From CAZAEB01 sp964484095 (lineage in GTDB: Bacteria > Patescibacteriota > Microgenomatia > UBA12405 > BS750m-G30), in assembly GCA_964484095.1 (NCBI GenBank), contig CAZAEB010000012.1, forward strand, positions 1-14,585: 14,585 bases of DNA, in the 5' to 3' direction. The notes under the pieces were generated by a model, which made no database searches, was not told where the DNA came from, and saw only the letters and a program-made list of their open reading frames with translations. Both the position numbers and the translations under genes were made by a program. Below, one piece after another: positions 6,805-13,674 of this stretch (position 1 is its first letter; every line of letters begins with the position of its first letter).

Positions 6805-7885
6805 TCAATAATTGTTTTCGACCATTTCTGATCATCTTTGTTTTTCCAGTTATCTTTTTTGCAGAAATGTCTCTATCCAGTTTATTGACCGTATTTAGAA
6901 AAATTTTCGGAGTTAGTTTTTCCTGATCAAGGCAAATACCAAGATTGGTTGATGCTAAAAATCTGCCGTTTTTTAACTGCTCATTTCCTGAGCTCCAAGG
7001 TATCGGAATGATAATTGCCGGTTTTTTTATTGTTGCCAGCTCAAAAATGATGTTTGCTCCTCCTCTTGAGACTACCAGTTTGGCATTATTCAAAAGCCAT
7101 CCCTGTTCCAAAATTGGCAAGGTGCTTATCGGAAAATAGTTTTTTTGCTTTAGAGTTTGGTATTTTGAGTATTCCATACCTCCGGTTTGATGAACAACCA
7201 CGAAGTTTTTGACTAGTGAAAAAAGCGTTTTCTCAACCAGCTGGTTTATATATTGAGCACCGGTTTTTCCTCCAGTAATGTAAATTATTGGTTTCTTGGC
7301 TTTTATTATATATTTCTCTAACCACTTAAGGGATCCAGGGTTGGTTTTATTTTTAGTCATATCTAATATTAAATTTCCGGTATATATTCCCTTATTTTTG
7401 GAAACGTCTTTTAAAGTGTTTGGAAAGGATACGGCAATTTTTCTAGCGAAAACAGAATTTATCTTATTGGCTAGTCCGATAGACGAGGTTTGTTCATGAG
7501 TGATAACGGGAATTTTAAGAAGCCAGCTGGAAATTACCACTGGAGTAGAGATGTATCCTCCAAAAGAAATAGTTATGTTTGGCTTGATTTTTGCCAATAA
7601 AATCAATGATTGGATAAACCCAATAGGAATTTTCAGCAGGCTGGGAATGGTTGAGATGGTAAATTTTCTTTGCAGTCTTCCGGTGATAATTGGCACAAAA
7701 GAGACACGCTTATTTTTAGCTAGTTCTATCGATTCAAACGAGAGGGCCTTATCTCCTTCAAAGCTATGTTTTCTTCCCAGGTAGGCAATTTCCCATTGAG
7801 GATGGGTTTTTCTAATTTCTTCAATCAGGGCAATTCCTGTTGAGTGGCCGCCAGTAATAACAACAGTTTTTTTTCTTATTTTCAT
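6761..7885 (-). CDS. murG: Lipid II synthase (UDP-GlcNAc transferase) MurG
   Basis: This peripheral inner-membrane GT-B enzyme adds GlcNAc to lipid I. At 374 aa it is slightly longer than in E. coli. The N-terminal loop VVITGGHSTG (8-17) keeps the TGGH core, but the usual first GG of GGTGGHxxP and the Pro are changed. SFGGY (107-111) and HEQTSSIGLANK (130-141) form the acceptor-side motifs. The UDP-GlcNAc site is SRGGANIIFELATIKKPAIII (273-293) followed by a P-x-P...NEQLKNG segment. The long hydrophobic patch IPIGFIQSLILLAKI (86-100) suits membrane attachment. The ATG overlaps the ftsW stop by 4 nt (ATGA). Downstream it runs directly into ftsQ, with no murC, murB or ddl in between. Confidence 0.96.
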   Translation of the reverse strand: MKIRKKTVVITGGHSTGIALIEEIRKTHPQWEIAYLGRKHSFEGDKALSFESIELAKNKRVSFVPIITGRLQRKFTISTIPSLLKIPIGFIQSLILLAKIKPNITISFGGYISTPVVISSWLLKIPVITHEQTSSIGLANKINSVFARKIAVSFPNTLKDVSKNKGIYTGNLILDMTKNKTNPGSLKWLEKYIIKAKKPIIYITGGKTGAQYINQLVEKTLFSLVKNFVVVHQTGGMEYSKYQTLKQKNYFPISTLPILEQGWLLNNAKLVVSRGGANIIFELATIKKPAIIIPIPWSSGNEQLKNGRFLASTNLGICLDQEKLTPKIFLNTVNKLDRDISAKKITGKTKMIRNGRKQLLNEIETTIYEKKGKK

Positions 7886-8946
7886 TGATTTTGCTTATTA
7901 ATATTTAACACAATTCCCATCGCGATCATAATTGATAACAGTGATGATCCGCCGTATGAAATAAAAGGAAAGGTTACTCCCGTCAAAGGTAATAGCACTG
8001 CCACTGCTGAAAGATTAATTAATCCTTGCAGTCCAATCCAACAGCCAATTCCTCCGGCAAGAATTTTTCCCAATTTGTCTTTTGCTCTTGAAGCTATCTT
8101 GAAAATAGTTGCTATCAAGACGGAAAAACTGGCCAAGAAAACAGTCATTCCTACCAAGCCAAACTCTTCAGCGACCACAGCCATGATTGAATCTGTAGTA
8201 ACCTGGGGTAGATATAGATACTTTTGTCTTGACTCCCCCATTCCTACTCCCCAGATGCCTCCAGAACCCAAGGTGAGAGTTAACTGGTGGGCATGATATG
8301 ACTTTCCTAGGGGATCATAAAATGGGTCTAATAGTCCGGCAATTCTTTCTTTGCGGTAAGGAGAAGTTAGAATAAAAAACACTCCCAATACTAAAAACAC
8401 TATTGAAGGAATAATAATTTTTTTTAAAGATGCTCCGGAGAGAAAATATACAGCTAAGCCGAGAGCAACCATAATTGACGCAGTGGCAAAGTCGGGTTGA
8501 GCAAGGGTTAGGCCTACCGGTGGAAGAAGAACTAAAAAAAGCTGACAGATACTAACGTTTTCTTTACTAAAAAACAAAGAAGAAAGATATATTATTAGAA
8601 AAAGCTTAACTATTTCCGAGGGTTGAAAATGGACAAAGCCAATGTCTATCCATCTTTGGGCTCCATAAACAGTCACTCCTATCCCTGGAATAAGAACAAT
8701 AATAAGAAGAACTATTGATAAAAGGTATAAATAAAAGGATATTTTTGTCCAAAACTGATATTTAAAAGTTGAAATGGCAAGCATAGCTGTCAGACCAATA
8801 CCAACCCAGAAAAGATGATGTTTGATGAAATACAGTCTGTCGCCAAAATTTCTTTCAGCCTCTAGTAGGGAAACATCACTAATCATTAATATCCCAAAAA
8901 GTAGAAAAAAAGCTATTAAAACAAGTAGTCCGGTTTTGCCCTTCAC
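7882..8946 (-). CDS. ftsW: SEDS peptidoglycan glycosyltransferase, FtsW type
   Basis: This is the septal lipid II polymerase, a polytopic membrane protein of 354 aa with about ten hydrophobic segments. Motifs: YGAQRWID with Trp99 and FQPSEIVKL (107-115), LAQPDFATAS, DPLGKSYHAHQ, then LPQVTTDSIMAVVAEEFG with the presumed catalytic Asp252, and the C-terminal FPFISYGGSSLLSIMIAMG. YGAQRW and the ISYGGSS ending are FtsW-like, and it lies next to murG. The usual PEAHTDFIF segment is altered to PQVTTDSIM, but the Asp is kept. The start is GTG at 8946, overlapping the TGA of the ATP-grasp gene by 4 nt (GTGA), so the two are coupled. No ftsI partner is in the window. Confidence 0.94.
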   Translation of the reverse strand: MKGKTGLLVLIAFFLLFGILMISDVSLLEAERNFGDRLYFIKHHLFWVGIGLTAMLAISTFKYQFWTKISFYLYLLSIVLLIIVLIPGIGVTVYGAQRWIDIGFVHFQPSEIVKLFLIIYLSSLFFSKENVSICQLFLVLLPPVGLTLAQPDFATASIMVALGLAVYFLSGASLKKIIIPSIVFLVLGVFFILTSPYRKERIAGLLDPFYDPLGKSYHAHQLTLTLGSGGIWGVGMGESRQKYLYLPQVTTDSIMAVVAEEFGLVGMTVFLASFSVLIATIFKIASRAKDKLGKILAGGIGCWIGLQGLINLSAVAVLLPLTGVTFPFISYGGSSLLSIMIAMGIVLNINKQNQ

Positions 8947-10262
8947 TGTTTTTCAATAGTTGATAATATAATTTGTCTTAAACTGTCAATGTCAGTAGAG
9001 AGATTGTTGTTTTTATCAACTGCCGCTTTTTTACTGATAATTTTGAAAAGTTCGTCTCCTTCTTTGATAATACTATTGCTTGGTTTGCAGATAACTAATA
9101 ATGAATCTTTTTTAGGCGACAGGTTATCCCCTACTTTTCTTCCATCTGAGTTGTACTGTCCAGAAGGAATATCGGCAGAAATTTTGATTGTTTTTTTCTG
9201 ATTATTTCTTTGGATTATTTCTGAGCCTAAAAGTTCTAGAGAACTATCAATGTCTTTGCAAGCGCTTTCGTTTTCGGCAAAAACAGACAGATGGCGCCAT
9301 AAAAGAGGAACGCTGCCTGATTCCTGCTCTAGCTGAGAGTAAAAAACAAAAGATGCGGTTAGCCTGGGATTGCATTCAAGTAAATATATTTTCCCCTCAT
9401 CAGTTATAATAAAGTCGGTTCCGAAAAATCCCCGATAGCCTTTTTGATACATTAGTTCTCCCAGCCTAATAGTTGTTTTTTTTATTATTGCTTTCTGTTT
9501 TTCGTCAATATTCGCTGGCCACTGCCTGCCCGTGGTTGATAGGAGGTTTTTGCAGAGAGCGGGAATTGATGAAATCTGTTGACCGGGAGGGCCGACTAGA
9601 ATTTTTCCGCCGGCAAGAATACAACCATTGTTTGTGTATGTCTGTCCGTCTATAAATGGGGTTATTTTTGCTTTAGGATAGCCTGATTTTATTAAATTTA
9701 AAAAATCATTTTCAGATCTAATGATAAAACTGCATTTTCCAGCCCAACCTCTTTTAAGTTGGGCAACAAAGGGAAAACTCCATCTTGGAAGTATTCCCTT
9801 GCTGGGTTTTACAATTTCTCCGGGAATAACGGGCAGGTTGTTTTTTTTGCCCCATGTAAAAAAGTTAATTTTATCTTCAAAAAAACTGGCCAGCTTTGGA
9901 TCGTTTCCGGCCATTATCCAGCAATGTTTTTTGCAAAGAAAAGCAATTTTCGCCGAAGGTTTAAAAAAGGCAACTATTGGTATTTGTTGCTGAGAATGTT
10001 TTTTTATGTATTCTGCTGTCAGCGGGTGAGCTAGTAGGTGGCCTGTGTTTCTAGGGATGCTTTTGATTTCTGCTACTTCTTCTAGGCAGAAAATATTTGC
10101 TTTTTCTTTTCGCAGCCTATCAACAACAGAATCTTTTTCTAAACAAATGATATAATAATTTTCAATATTTTTGGTTCTGGCTGTTTTTAGAAGACCCAGT
10201 CCCTGATAGCTATTTAGGCCAACCCAGAAAACAGGCCTGTCAATTGGTTTTATGTTTTTCAT
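8943..10262 (-). CDS. ATP-grasp carboxylate-amine ligase-like protein of unknown substrate
   Basis: The protein is 439 aa. The N-terminal part (1-120) looks like a pre-ATP-grasp Rossmann-like fold. The ATP-grasp core runs from about 125 to 330. It has the ATP-binding lysine and Gly-rich loop FVAQLKRGWAGK (165-176), a late strand GFFGTDFIIT with Asp283, and the Mg2+-binding ECNPRLTAS (296-304, Glu296 and Asn298). A further 110 aa follow and include a possible beta domain (about 355-410). The ECNPR signature resembles the carbamoyl-phosphate synthase/biotin carboxylase/PylC kind. It does not match Ddl (EVNT-PG) or LysX/ArgX (EVNHT). Its start is 3 nt after the PLP gene stop, and its TGA overlaps the ftsW GTG. 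It should therefore be co-translated with division genes, which suggests an amino-acid ligation linked to the wall. The substrate is unknown. Confidence 0.75.
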   Translation of the reverse strand: MKNIKPIDRPVFWVGLNSYQGLGLLKTARTKNIENYYIICLEKDSVVDRLRKEKANIFCLEEVAEIKSIPRNTGHLLAHPLTAEYIKKHSQQQIPIVAFFKPSAKIAFLCKKHCWIMAGNDPKLASFFEDKINFFTWGKKNNLPVIPGEIVKPSKGILPRWSFPFVAQLKRGWAGKCSFIIRSENDFLNLIKSGYPKAKITPFIDGQTYTNNGCILAGGKILVGPPGQQISSIPALCKNLLSTTGRQWPANIDEKQKAIIKKTTIRLGELMYQKGYRGFFGTDFIITDEGKIYLLECNPRLTASFVFYSQLEQESGSVPLLWRHLSVFAENESACKDIDSSLELLGSEIIQRNNQKKTIKISADIPSGQYNSDGRKVGDNLSPKKDSLLVICKPSNSIIKEGDELFKIISKKAAVDKNNNLSTDIDSLRQIILSTIEKQ

Positions 10263-10265
10263 TTT

Positions 10266-11132
10266 TCAAAGATATTTCCTTCCGGTAAGAAGGCAAAGCT
10301 TGGGTTTTTCTTTTTTAACAATTCTGTCTTTTTCCGCTTTCCAAATGCCGGCAAGAGTTAGTGCTCCTTCGTATGAGGTTTCTATTCCATTATCTGTTAA
10401 AAACTTATCAGCGGATATAATATCTTTGTTTTGGACAACTACTCCTCCCCCACTGCTTTTTTTCACACTGTCAATAATGTCTTTTTTTCTTGGAATGATT
10501 TTGGCCACTAGAGCATCAGCAATGATTTTATTTTCCGGTTTATATTTTTTGTCAAAAAGACTTGCTAGGGGGCAGTGACTGGCTGGCTGAACAATAAATA
10601 AACGAATGTTTAGATTATTTCTCAGTCCTTTACAAATTCCCAAAAGTGTTGTTCCACTGCTGACTGGAAAAAATATTGCCTCAGGTTTTTCAATTTTTCC
10701 GAGAGACACCTCTTTTTTAATCTCTTTTCCCAAAAGTGAAAAACCTTCAAGAGCCGCGGGATCTAGGGATTGGCGCATATTGTAAGCATTGTTGATTTTA
10801 CAATATCTAAAACAATCACGAATTGGCTTTGGAGTAGTTCTGATTTCGCAGTCTAGCTTTTTAAGTATTTTTAGTTTTCCTGGGTTGGTGTAAAGAGAAA
10901 TAAAGACAGTTGCTCTAAGATCAACAGTTTTGGCCCAGTAGGCAGTGCTTATTGCCGCATTTCCAGATGAGCTTATTGCAACACTTTTAAATCCAAGACT
11001 TTCAGCTTTTTCAAGCTGGCAAATAACCGCTCGGTCTTTAACTGAGCCGGTCGGATTAAAATCTTCCCTTTTAAAATATATATTGCCTATTTTTACTATC
11101 GGAGTTTCCGGCAAAGGTTGAATTTTATTCAC
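10266..11132 (-). CDS. Fold-type II PLP-dependent enzyme, threonine/cysteine synthase-like
   Basis: The protein is 288 aa, shorter than threonine synthases (about 350 or more) and near the size of cysteine synthases. The PLP lysine is Lys32 in NPTGSVKDRA (26-35). The substrate-binding Asn loop is SSSGNAAIS (54-62). The phosphate-binding loop is PVSSGTTLLG (156-165), with a Ser-Ser in place of the first glycines. KREDFNPTGS leans to threonine synthase and SVKDR to cysteine synthase, so the reaction (beta- or gamma-replacement, elimination or racemisation) is not settled. The start is GTG at 11132, chosen because MNKIQPLPETPI begins the fold naturally and an extended -10 lies 9 nt upstream. It is the first gene of the operon leading through the ATP-grasp gene into ftsW-rodA, and lies back to back with the LysW-like gene. 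Confidence 0.8.
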   Translation of the reverse strand: MNKIQPLPETPIVKIGNIYFKREDFNPTGSVKDRAVICQLEKAESLGFKSVAISSSGNAAISTAYWAKTVDLRATVFISLYTNPGKLKILKKLDCEIRTTPKPIRDCFRYCKINNAYNMRQSLDPAALEGFSLLGKEIKKEVSLGKIEKPEAIFFPVSSGTTLLGICKGLRNNLNIRLFIVQPASHCPLASLFDKKYKPENKIIADALVAKIIPRKKDIIDSVKKSSGGGVVVQNKDIISADKFLTDNGIETSYEGALTLAGIWKAEKDRIVKKEKPKLCLLTGRKYL

Positions 11133-11141
11133 GTTGAGACT

Positions 11142-11150
11142 ATTATAACA
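11142..11150 (-). promoter_or_regulatory. Extended -10 promoter of the division operon
   Basis: The minus strand reads TGTTATAAT, a perfect TGn-TATAAT. It ends 9 nt before the GTG of the PLP gene, so the leader would be only about 2-3 nt. The whole 46-nt gap to the divergent LysW-like gene (11133-11178) must hold both promoters. It is the only clear promoter I see for the eight genes from here to rodA. Confidence 0.6.
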
Positions 11151-11178
11151 ACAATACTAGTTTAAGTTAAAACAAAAA

Positions 11179-11337
11179 ATGAAACAAAAAATAATTTGTC
11201 CTGATTGTAACGAAGAAATAAACATTGATCAAAGAATTGAGGTTGGTGATATTTTGGAGTGCCAAAACTGTGCTACCGAGGTAGAAGTTTTAAACACAAA
11301 CCCCATAAAAATAGAAATAATTGAAGAAGAAAAGTAA
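11179..11337 (+). CDS. LysW-like zinc-ribbon carrier protein lacking the EDWGE tail
   Basis: The frame encodes 52 aa, beginning MKQKIICPDCNEEINI and ending in NPIKIEIIEEEK. Two CxxC pairs (Cys7/Cys10 and Cys28/Cys31, 17 residues apart) form a zinc ribbon. The order is CPxC, acidic segment, GD-x-L-EC-x-x-C, EVEV, then NP(I/L)(K/R)(I/L)E, which follows Thermus LysW almost block by block. LysW carries alpha-aminoadipate or glutamate on its C-terminal Glu during lysine or arginine synthesis in the AAA pathway. That terminal EDWGE motif is absent here: the protein ends EEEK. The usual attachment chemistry is therefore doubtful, and it may be a different carrier or a zinc-binding partner. It is the only plus-strand gene between 1326 and 14585, divergent from the PLP gene and ending 3 nt from the mraY stop. 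TAAAAC at 11168-11173, 5 nt before the ATG, is a weak -10 candidate. Confidence 0.8.
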   Translation: MKQKIICPDCNEEINIDQRIEVGDILECQNCATEVEVLNTNPIKIEIIEEEK

Positions 11338-11340
11338 CTT

Positions 11341-12372
11341 TTAGAGTTGGGAAAGCCAGAGTCCAAAAACAGCGCAGATTATTCCAGCAAGCCAAGCCCT
11401 CATGACTATTTTTGGTTCTTCCCAGCCTCTGTTTTGCAACCAGAGATGGAAAGGAGCGATTGCAAACAGTTTTTTATTTCTAAACTTTTTTGACATTATC
11501 TGTAAAAAACTAGTAAGCAGCTCTACTATAAATGGGGCTCCAATTACTAGAAAAGCAATTATTTTTCCAGTAAGTAAACCAATTACTGCCATAGCCGCTC
11601 CGAAAGCTAAAGCGCCGACATCCCCTAACATAATTCTTGCCGGATAAGTGTTAAAATATAAAAATGCCAAAATGGCCCCAATCCAAAGAGAGATAAGGAT
11701 AGATAAAACTGCATCTATTTGATTAAAAGAGATAATCCAAAAGGCAAACAAGAAAATCATCAGTAGTCCGGAAGACAACCCATCCAGTCCATCGGTAATA
11801 TTAAATGCATTTGCAAAAGCAACGATAATAAATGTTGCTAGAGGCACATAAACCCAACCGAGTCTTACTAGTCCATAAAAGGGAACATTGATAAAATCAA
11901 TTCCTAGGTTTATGTGTAAAAGCAAGCCAATAATTATTCCTAAAATTACCTGAAGAACAAACTTGTGCCTCATTCTCAGTCCAAAAAAACCGCTTGTATT
12001 GAAGTTGAAAAACTTCATTAGGTCGTCATATAGTCCCAAAAGTCCAAAAGAAATAAAAGTAAAAAAGATAACATTTAACTCTTCATTAATTGGATAGTAG
12101 GACGAAACATAGAAGCCGGACATCTTTAGCCCTGGAATTAAAAAGATATAAAAAAGAGTCATCGAAGCAAGAATGAGAATTCCTCCTCCCACCGGAGTGC
12201 CGGCCTTTTTTTGATGTAGTTTGTCAAATATTTTTGTTCTTTTTTCCAAAAAATCCCTTGTTGTTTGTCGGCGTCGGTAGAATTTTACCTTATAGAGTAG
12301 ATTGATAAACGGGACAATCAAAGCGCTGTTTACCGCAAATGAAAAAAGCAATAAACTTAAGTATAAAATCAT
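11341..12372 (-). CDS. mraY: Phospho-MurNAc-pentapeptide transferase MraY
   Basis: This integral membrane enzyme transfers phospho-MurNAc-pentapeptide to undecaprenyl phosphate to make lipid I. It is 343 aa with about ten hydrophobic segments. Motifs: KLHQKKAGTPVGGG (51-64), the Mg2+/catalytic GLYDDLMK with Asp116-Asp117, NAFNITDGLDGLSSG (188-202), and MLGDVGALAFG with Asp251. The cytoplasmic loop E, normally P-I-HHH-F-E followed by GWEEP, here reads APFHLWLQNRGWEEPK (306-321). Only His309 of the HHH triplet remains. The enzyme family is still clear. It has its own extended -10 10 nt before the ATG, although murF ends only 42 nt upstream. It converges on the LysW-like gene with 3 nt between the stops. 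Confidence 0.96.
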   Translation of the reverse strand: MILYLSLLLFSFAVNSALIVPFINLLYKVKFYRRRQTTRDFLEKRTKIFDKLHQKKAGTPVGGGILILASMTLFYIFLIPGLKMSGFYVSSYYPINEELNVIFFTFISFGLLGLYDDLMKFFNFNTSGFFGLRMRHKFVLQVILGIIIGLLLHINLGIDFINVPFYGLVRLGWVYVPLATFIIVAFANAFNITDGLDGLSSGLLMIFLFAFWIISFNQIDAVLSILISLWIGAILAFLYFNTYPARIMLGDVGALAFGAAMAVIGLLTGKIIAFLVIGAPFIVELLTSFLQIMSKKFRNKKLFAIAPFHLWLQNRGWEEPKIVMRAWLAGIICAVFGLWLSQL

Positions 12373-12382
12373 GGTTGATCTT

Positions 12383-12391
12383 ACTATATCA
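12383..12391 (-). promoter_or_regulatory. Extended -10 promoter of mraY
   Basis: The minus strand reads TGATATAGT, an extended -10 with one mismatch in the hexamer. It ends 10 nt before the mraY ATG and lies in the short gap after the murF stop. No good -35 is seen. Confidence 0.5.
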
Positions 12392-12414
12392 AAAAGAAAT
12401 AATAATATCTAAAA

Positions 12415-13674
12415 TCATGGGCGGTAACCGGTTTTTAAATACTTACACTTAATGCAAGGGTTATAAAAAGGACAGGAAATTACCCGACAGCTAATATTTT
12501 TGTTTTCAGCAAGAAGAAGAACTCTTTCCAGGTGTTTTAAAAGTGATCCCTTGAGGTAAACTAAATCATTTTTTGTGATTTTCACTTCATTTTTAAGTAT
12601 ATTTGCGGCTTCAAAAACATCCTTGGCCGGAAAGGCAATAATTTTTTGGTTATTTATTTGTCCAACTGCTGTTTCCATTATTGGGCCAACTCCGATAAAA
12701 CAATCGATCTGAAGATCGTTTATAAGTTGACCAATTTTTTTATGCTCTTTATTTCTGTATTTTCCTAGTTCTCCCATTTCGCCAAGAATGGCAATTTTTC
12801 TTTTTCCCTTGATTGCAGAAAGTGTTTCTAGACCGGTTTTGGTAGATACTGGATTTGCTCTTAGGCTGTCATTGATAACGGTGCAGCCTCTTGGTCCTTT
12901 TTCTATGCTCATTCTTCCCTTGAGGGGCATTATTGATTTTGCAATATCTTTAAGTTTGTTGATTGGTATGTTTTCAATCATTGCTACTCCGGCGGCAGCC
13001 GATATTGCCTCAACAAACTGTTTGCCGACAAATCTACCTTTTAACTCGATAAATTTTGTCTTGATTTTTAAACTAAATTTCGTTCCTGAAAGATCCAGAC
13101 TAATATTTTTAATATAAATATTCGCGGTTTTGTTTTCGGTGCTATAAAACAATGTTTTATCTTTAGAATGGATTTTGGCAATTTTAACAACATCTTTGTT
13201 ATTTCCGTTGGCAATCAACCAGCCATTTTTTCCAAGAGCTTTCACGAGTTTACTTTTTTCTTTAATAATTCCCTCGATTGAGCCTAAAAGATTTGGGTCT
13301 GAATGAACAGGAGTTATCCCGGTGAAAACAACAATGTCCGGTTTAAACAACCCAAGGTGAAAGTCCATTTCATTTTTGTGATCAACTCCCACTTCAAGAA
13401 TTAGATATTGGTGCTTTTTCCTGAGCTTGAGTATCGTTAAGGGAATATTATAAACAGTGTCAAGATTAATGTCGGTAGTTAGTGTGGAAGCCTTTTGGGA
13501 TAGAAGGGTGTAAATGACCTGAGAGGTTGTTGTTTTTCCATAGCTTCCCACAACGGCAATAACCTTAACCTGCCGATTAAACTTTAGCCAATATTTAGCA
13601 ATAAATCTTAAGAAAAGATGGTATCTCTTTTTAAGACTGCTAGTTTTATAGTAATCAAGTTTGTTTCTTGCCAT
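12415..13674 (-). CDS. murF: MurF-type Mur ligase with a shortened N-terminus and a four-Cys tail
   Basis: MurF joins D-Ala-D-Ala to the UDP-MurNAc tripeptide in the cytoplasm. The P-loop is VVGSYGKTTT, followed by ILEVGVDHKNEM, the Lys of KEKSKLVKAL (normally carbamylated), NDSLRANPVS (the MurF D-x-x-x-ANP-S motif) and AILGEMGELG with a following His. From the chosen ATG the P-loop begins at residue 43, against about 107 in E. coli MurF. The N-terminal UDP-MurNAc-peptide domain is thus replaced by a short basic and hydrophobic segment. The C-terminus adds four cysteines, C-x4-C-x5-C-x2-C (396, 401, 407, 410), absent from ordinary MurF. The ATG at 13674 is preferred because GAGAAGG lies 5 nt upstream; an in-frame GTG at 13707 would add 11 residues. 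It overlaps the murA end by 20 nt. MurE or a cyanophycin-synthetase-like ligase are less likely alternatives. Confidence 0.85.
   Translation of the reverse strand: MARNKLDYYKTSSLKKRYHLFLRFIAKYWLKFNRQVKVIAVVGSYGKTTTSQVIYTLLSQKASTLTTDINLDTVYNIPLTILKLRKKHQYLILEVGVDHKNEMDFHLGLFKPDIVVFTGITPVHSDPNLLGSIEGIIKEKSKLVKALGKNGWLIANGNNKDVVKIAKIHSKDKTLFYSTENKTANIYIKNISLDLSGTKFSLKIKTKFIELKGRFVGKQFVEAISAAAGVAMIENIPINKLKDIAKSIMPLKGRMSIEKGPRGCTVINDSLRANPVSTKTGLETLSAIKGKRKIAILGEMGELGKYRNKEHKKIGQLINDLQIDCFIGVGPIMETAVGQINNQKIIAFPAKDVFEAANILKNEVKITKNDLVYLKGSLLKHLERVLLLAENKNISCRVISCPFYNPCIKCKYLKTGYRP

Noticed and set aside
8943..10262. ATP-grasp gene as D-Ala-D-Ala ligase (ddl)
   Set aside because: The position in the dcw cluster is suggestive, but the metal-binding motif is ECNPR, not EVNT-x-PG, and the Ddl N-terminal and omega-loop motifs are not seen.
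10266..11132. PLP gene as a plain threonine synthase (thrC)
   Set aside because: It is about 60 aa or more shorter than ThrC, has a changed phosphate loop and a mixed threonine/cysteine synthase Lys motif, and no thrA/thrB neighbours; kept as family-level only.
11335..11352. Read-through of the LysW-like stop restoring an EDWGE-like end
   Set aside because: The codons after the TAA read L-L-E-L-G-K in frame, which is not EDWGE and is explained by the opposite-strand end of mraY.
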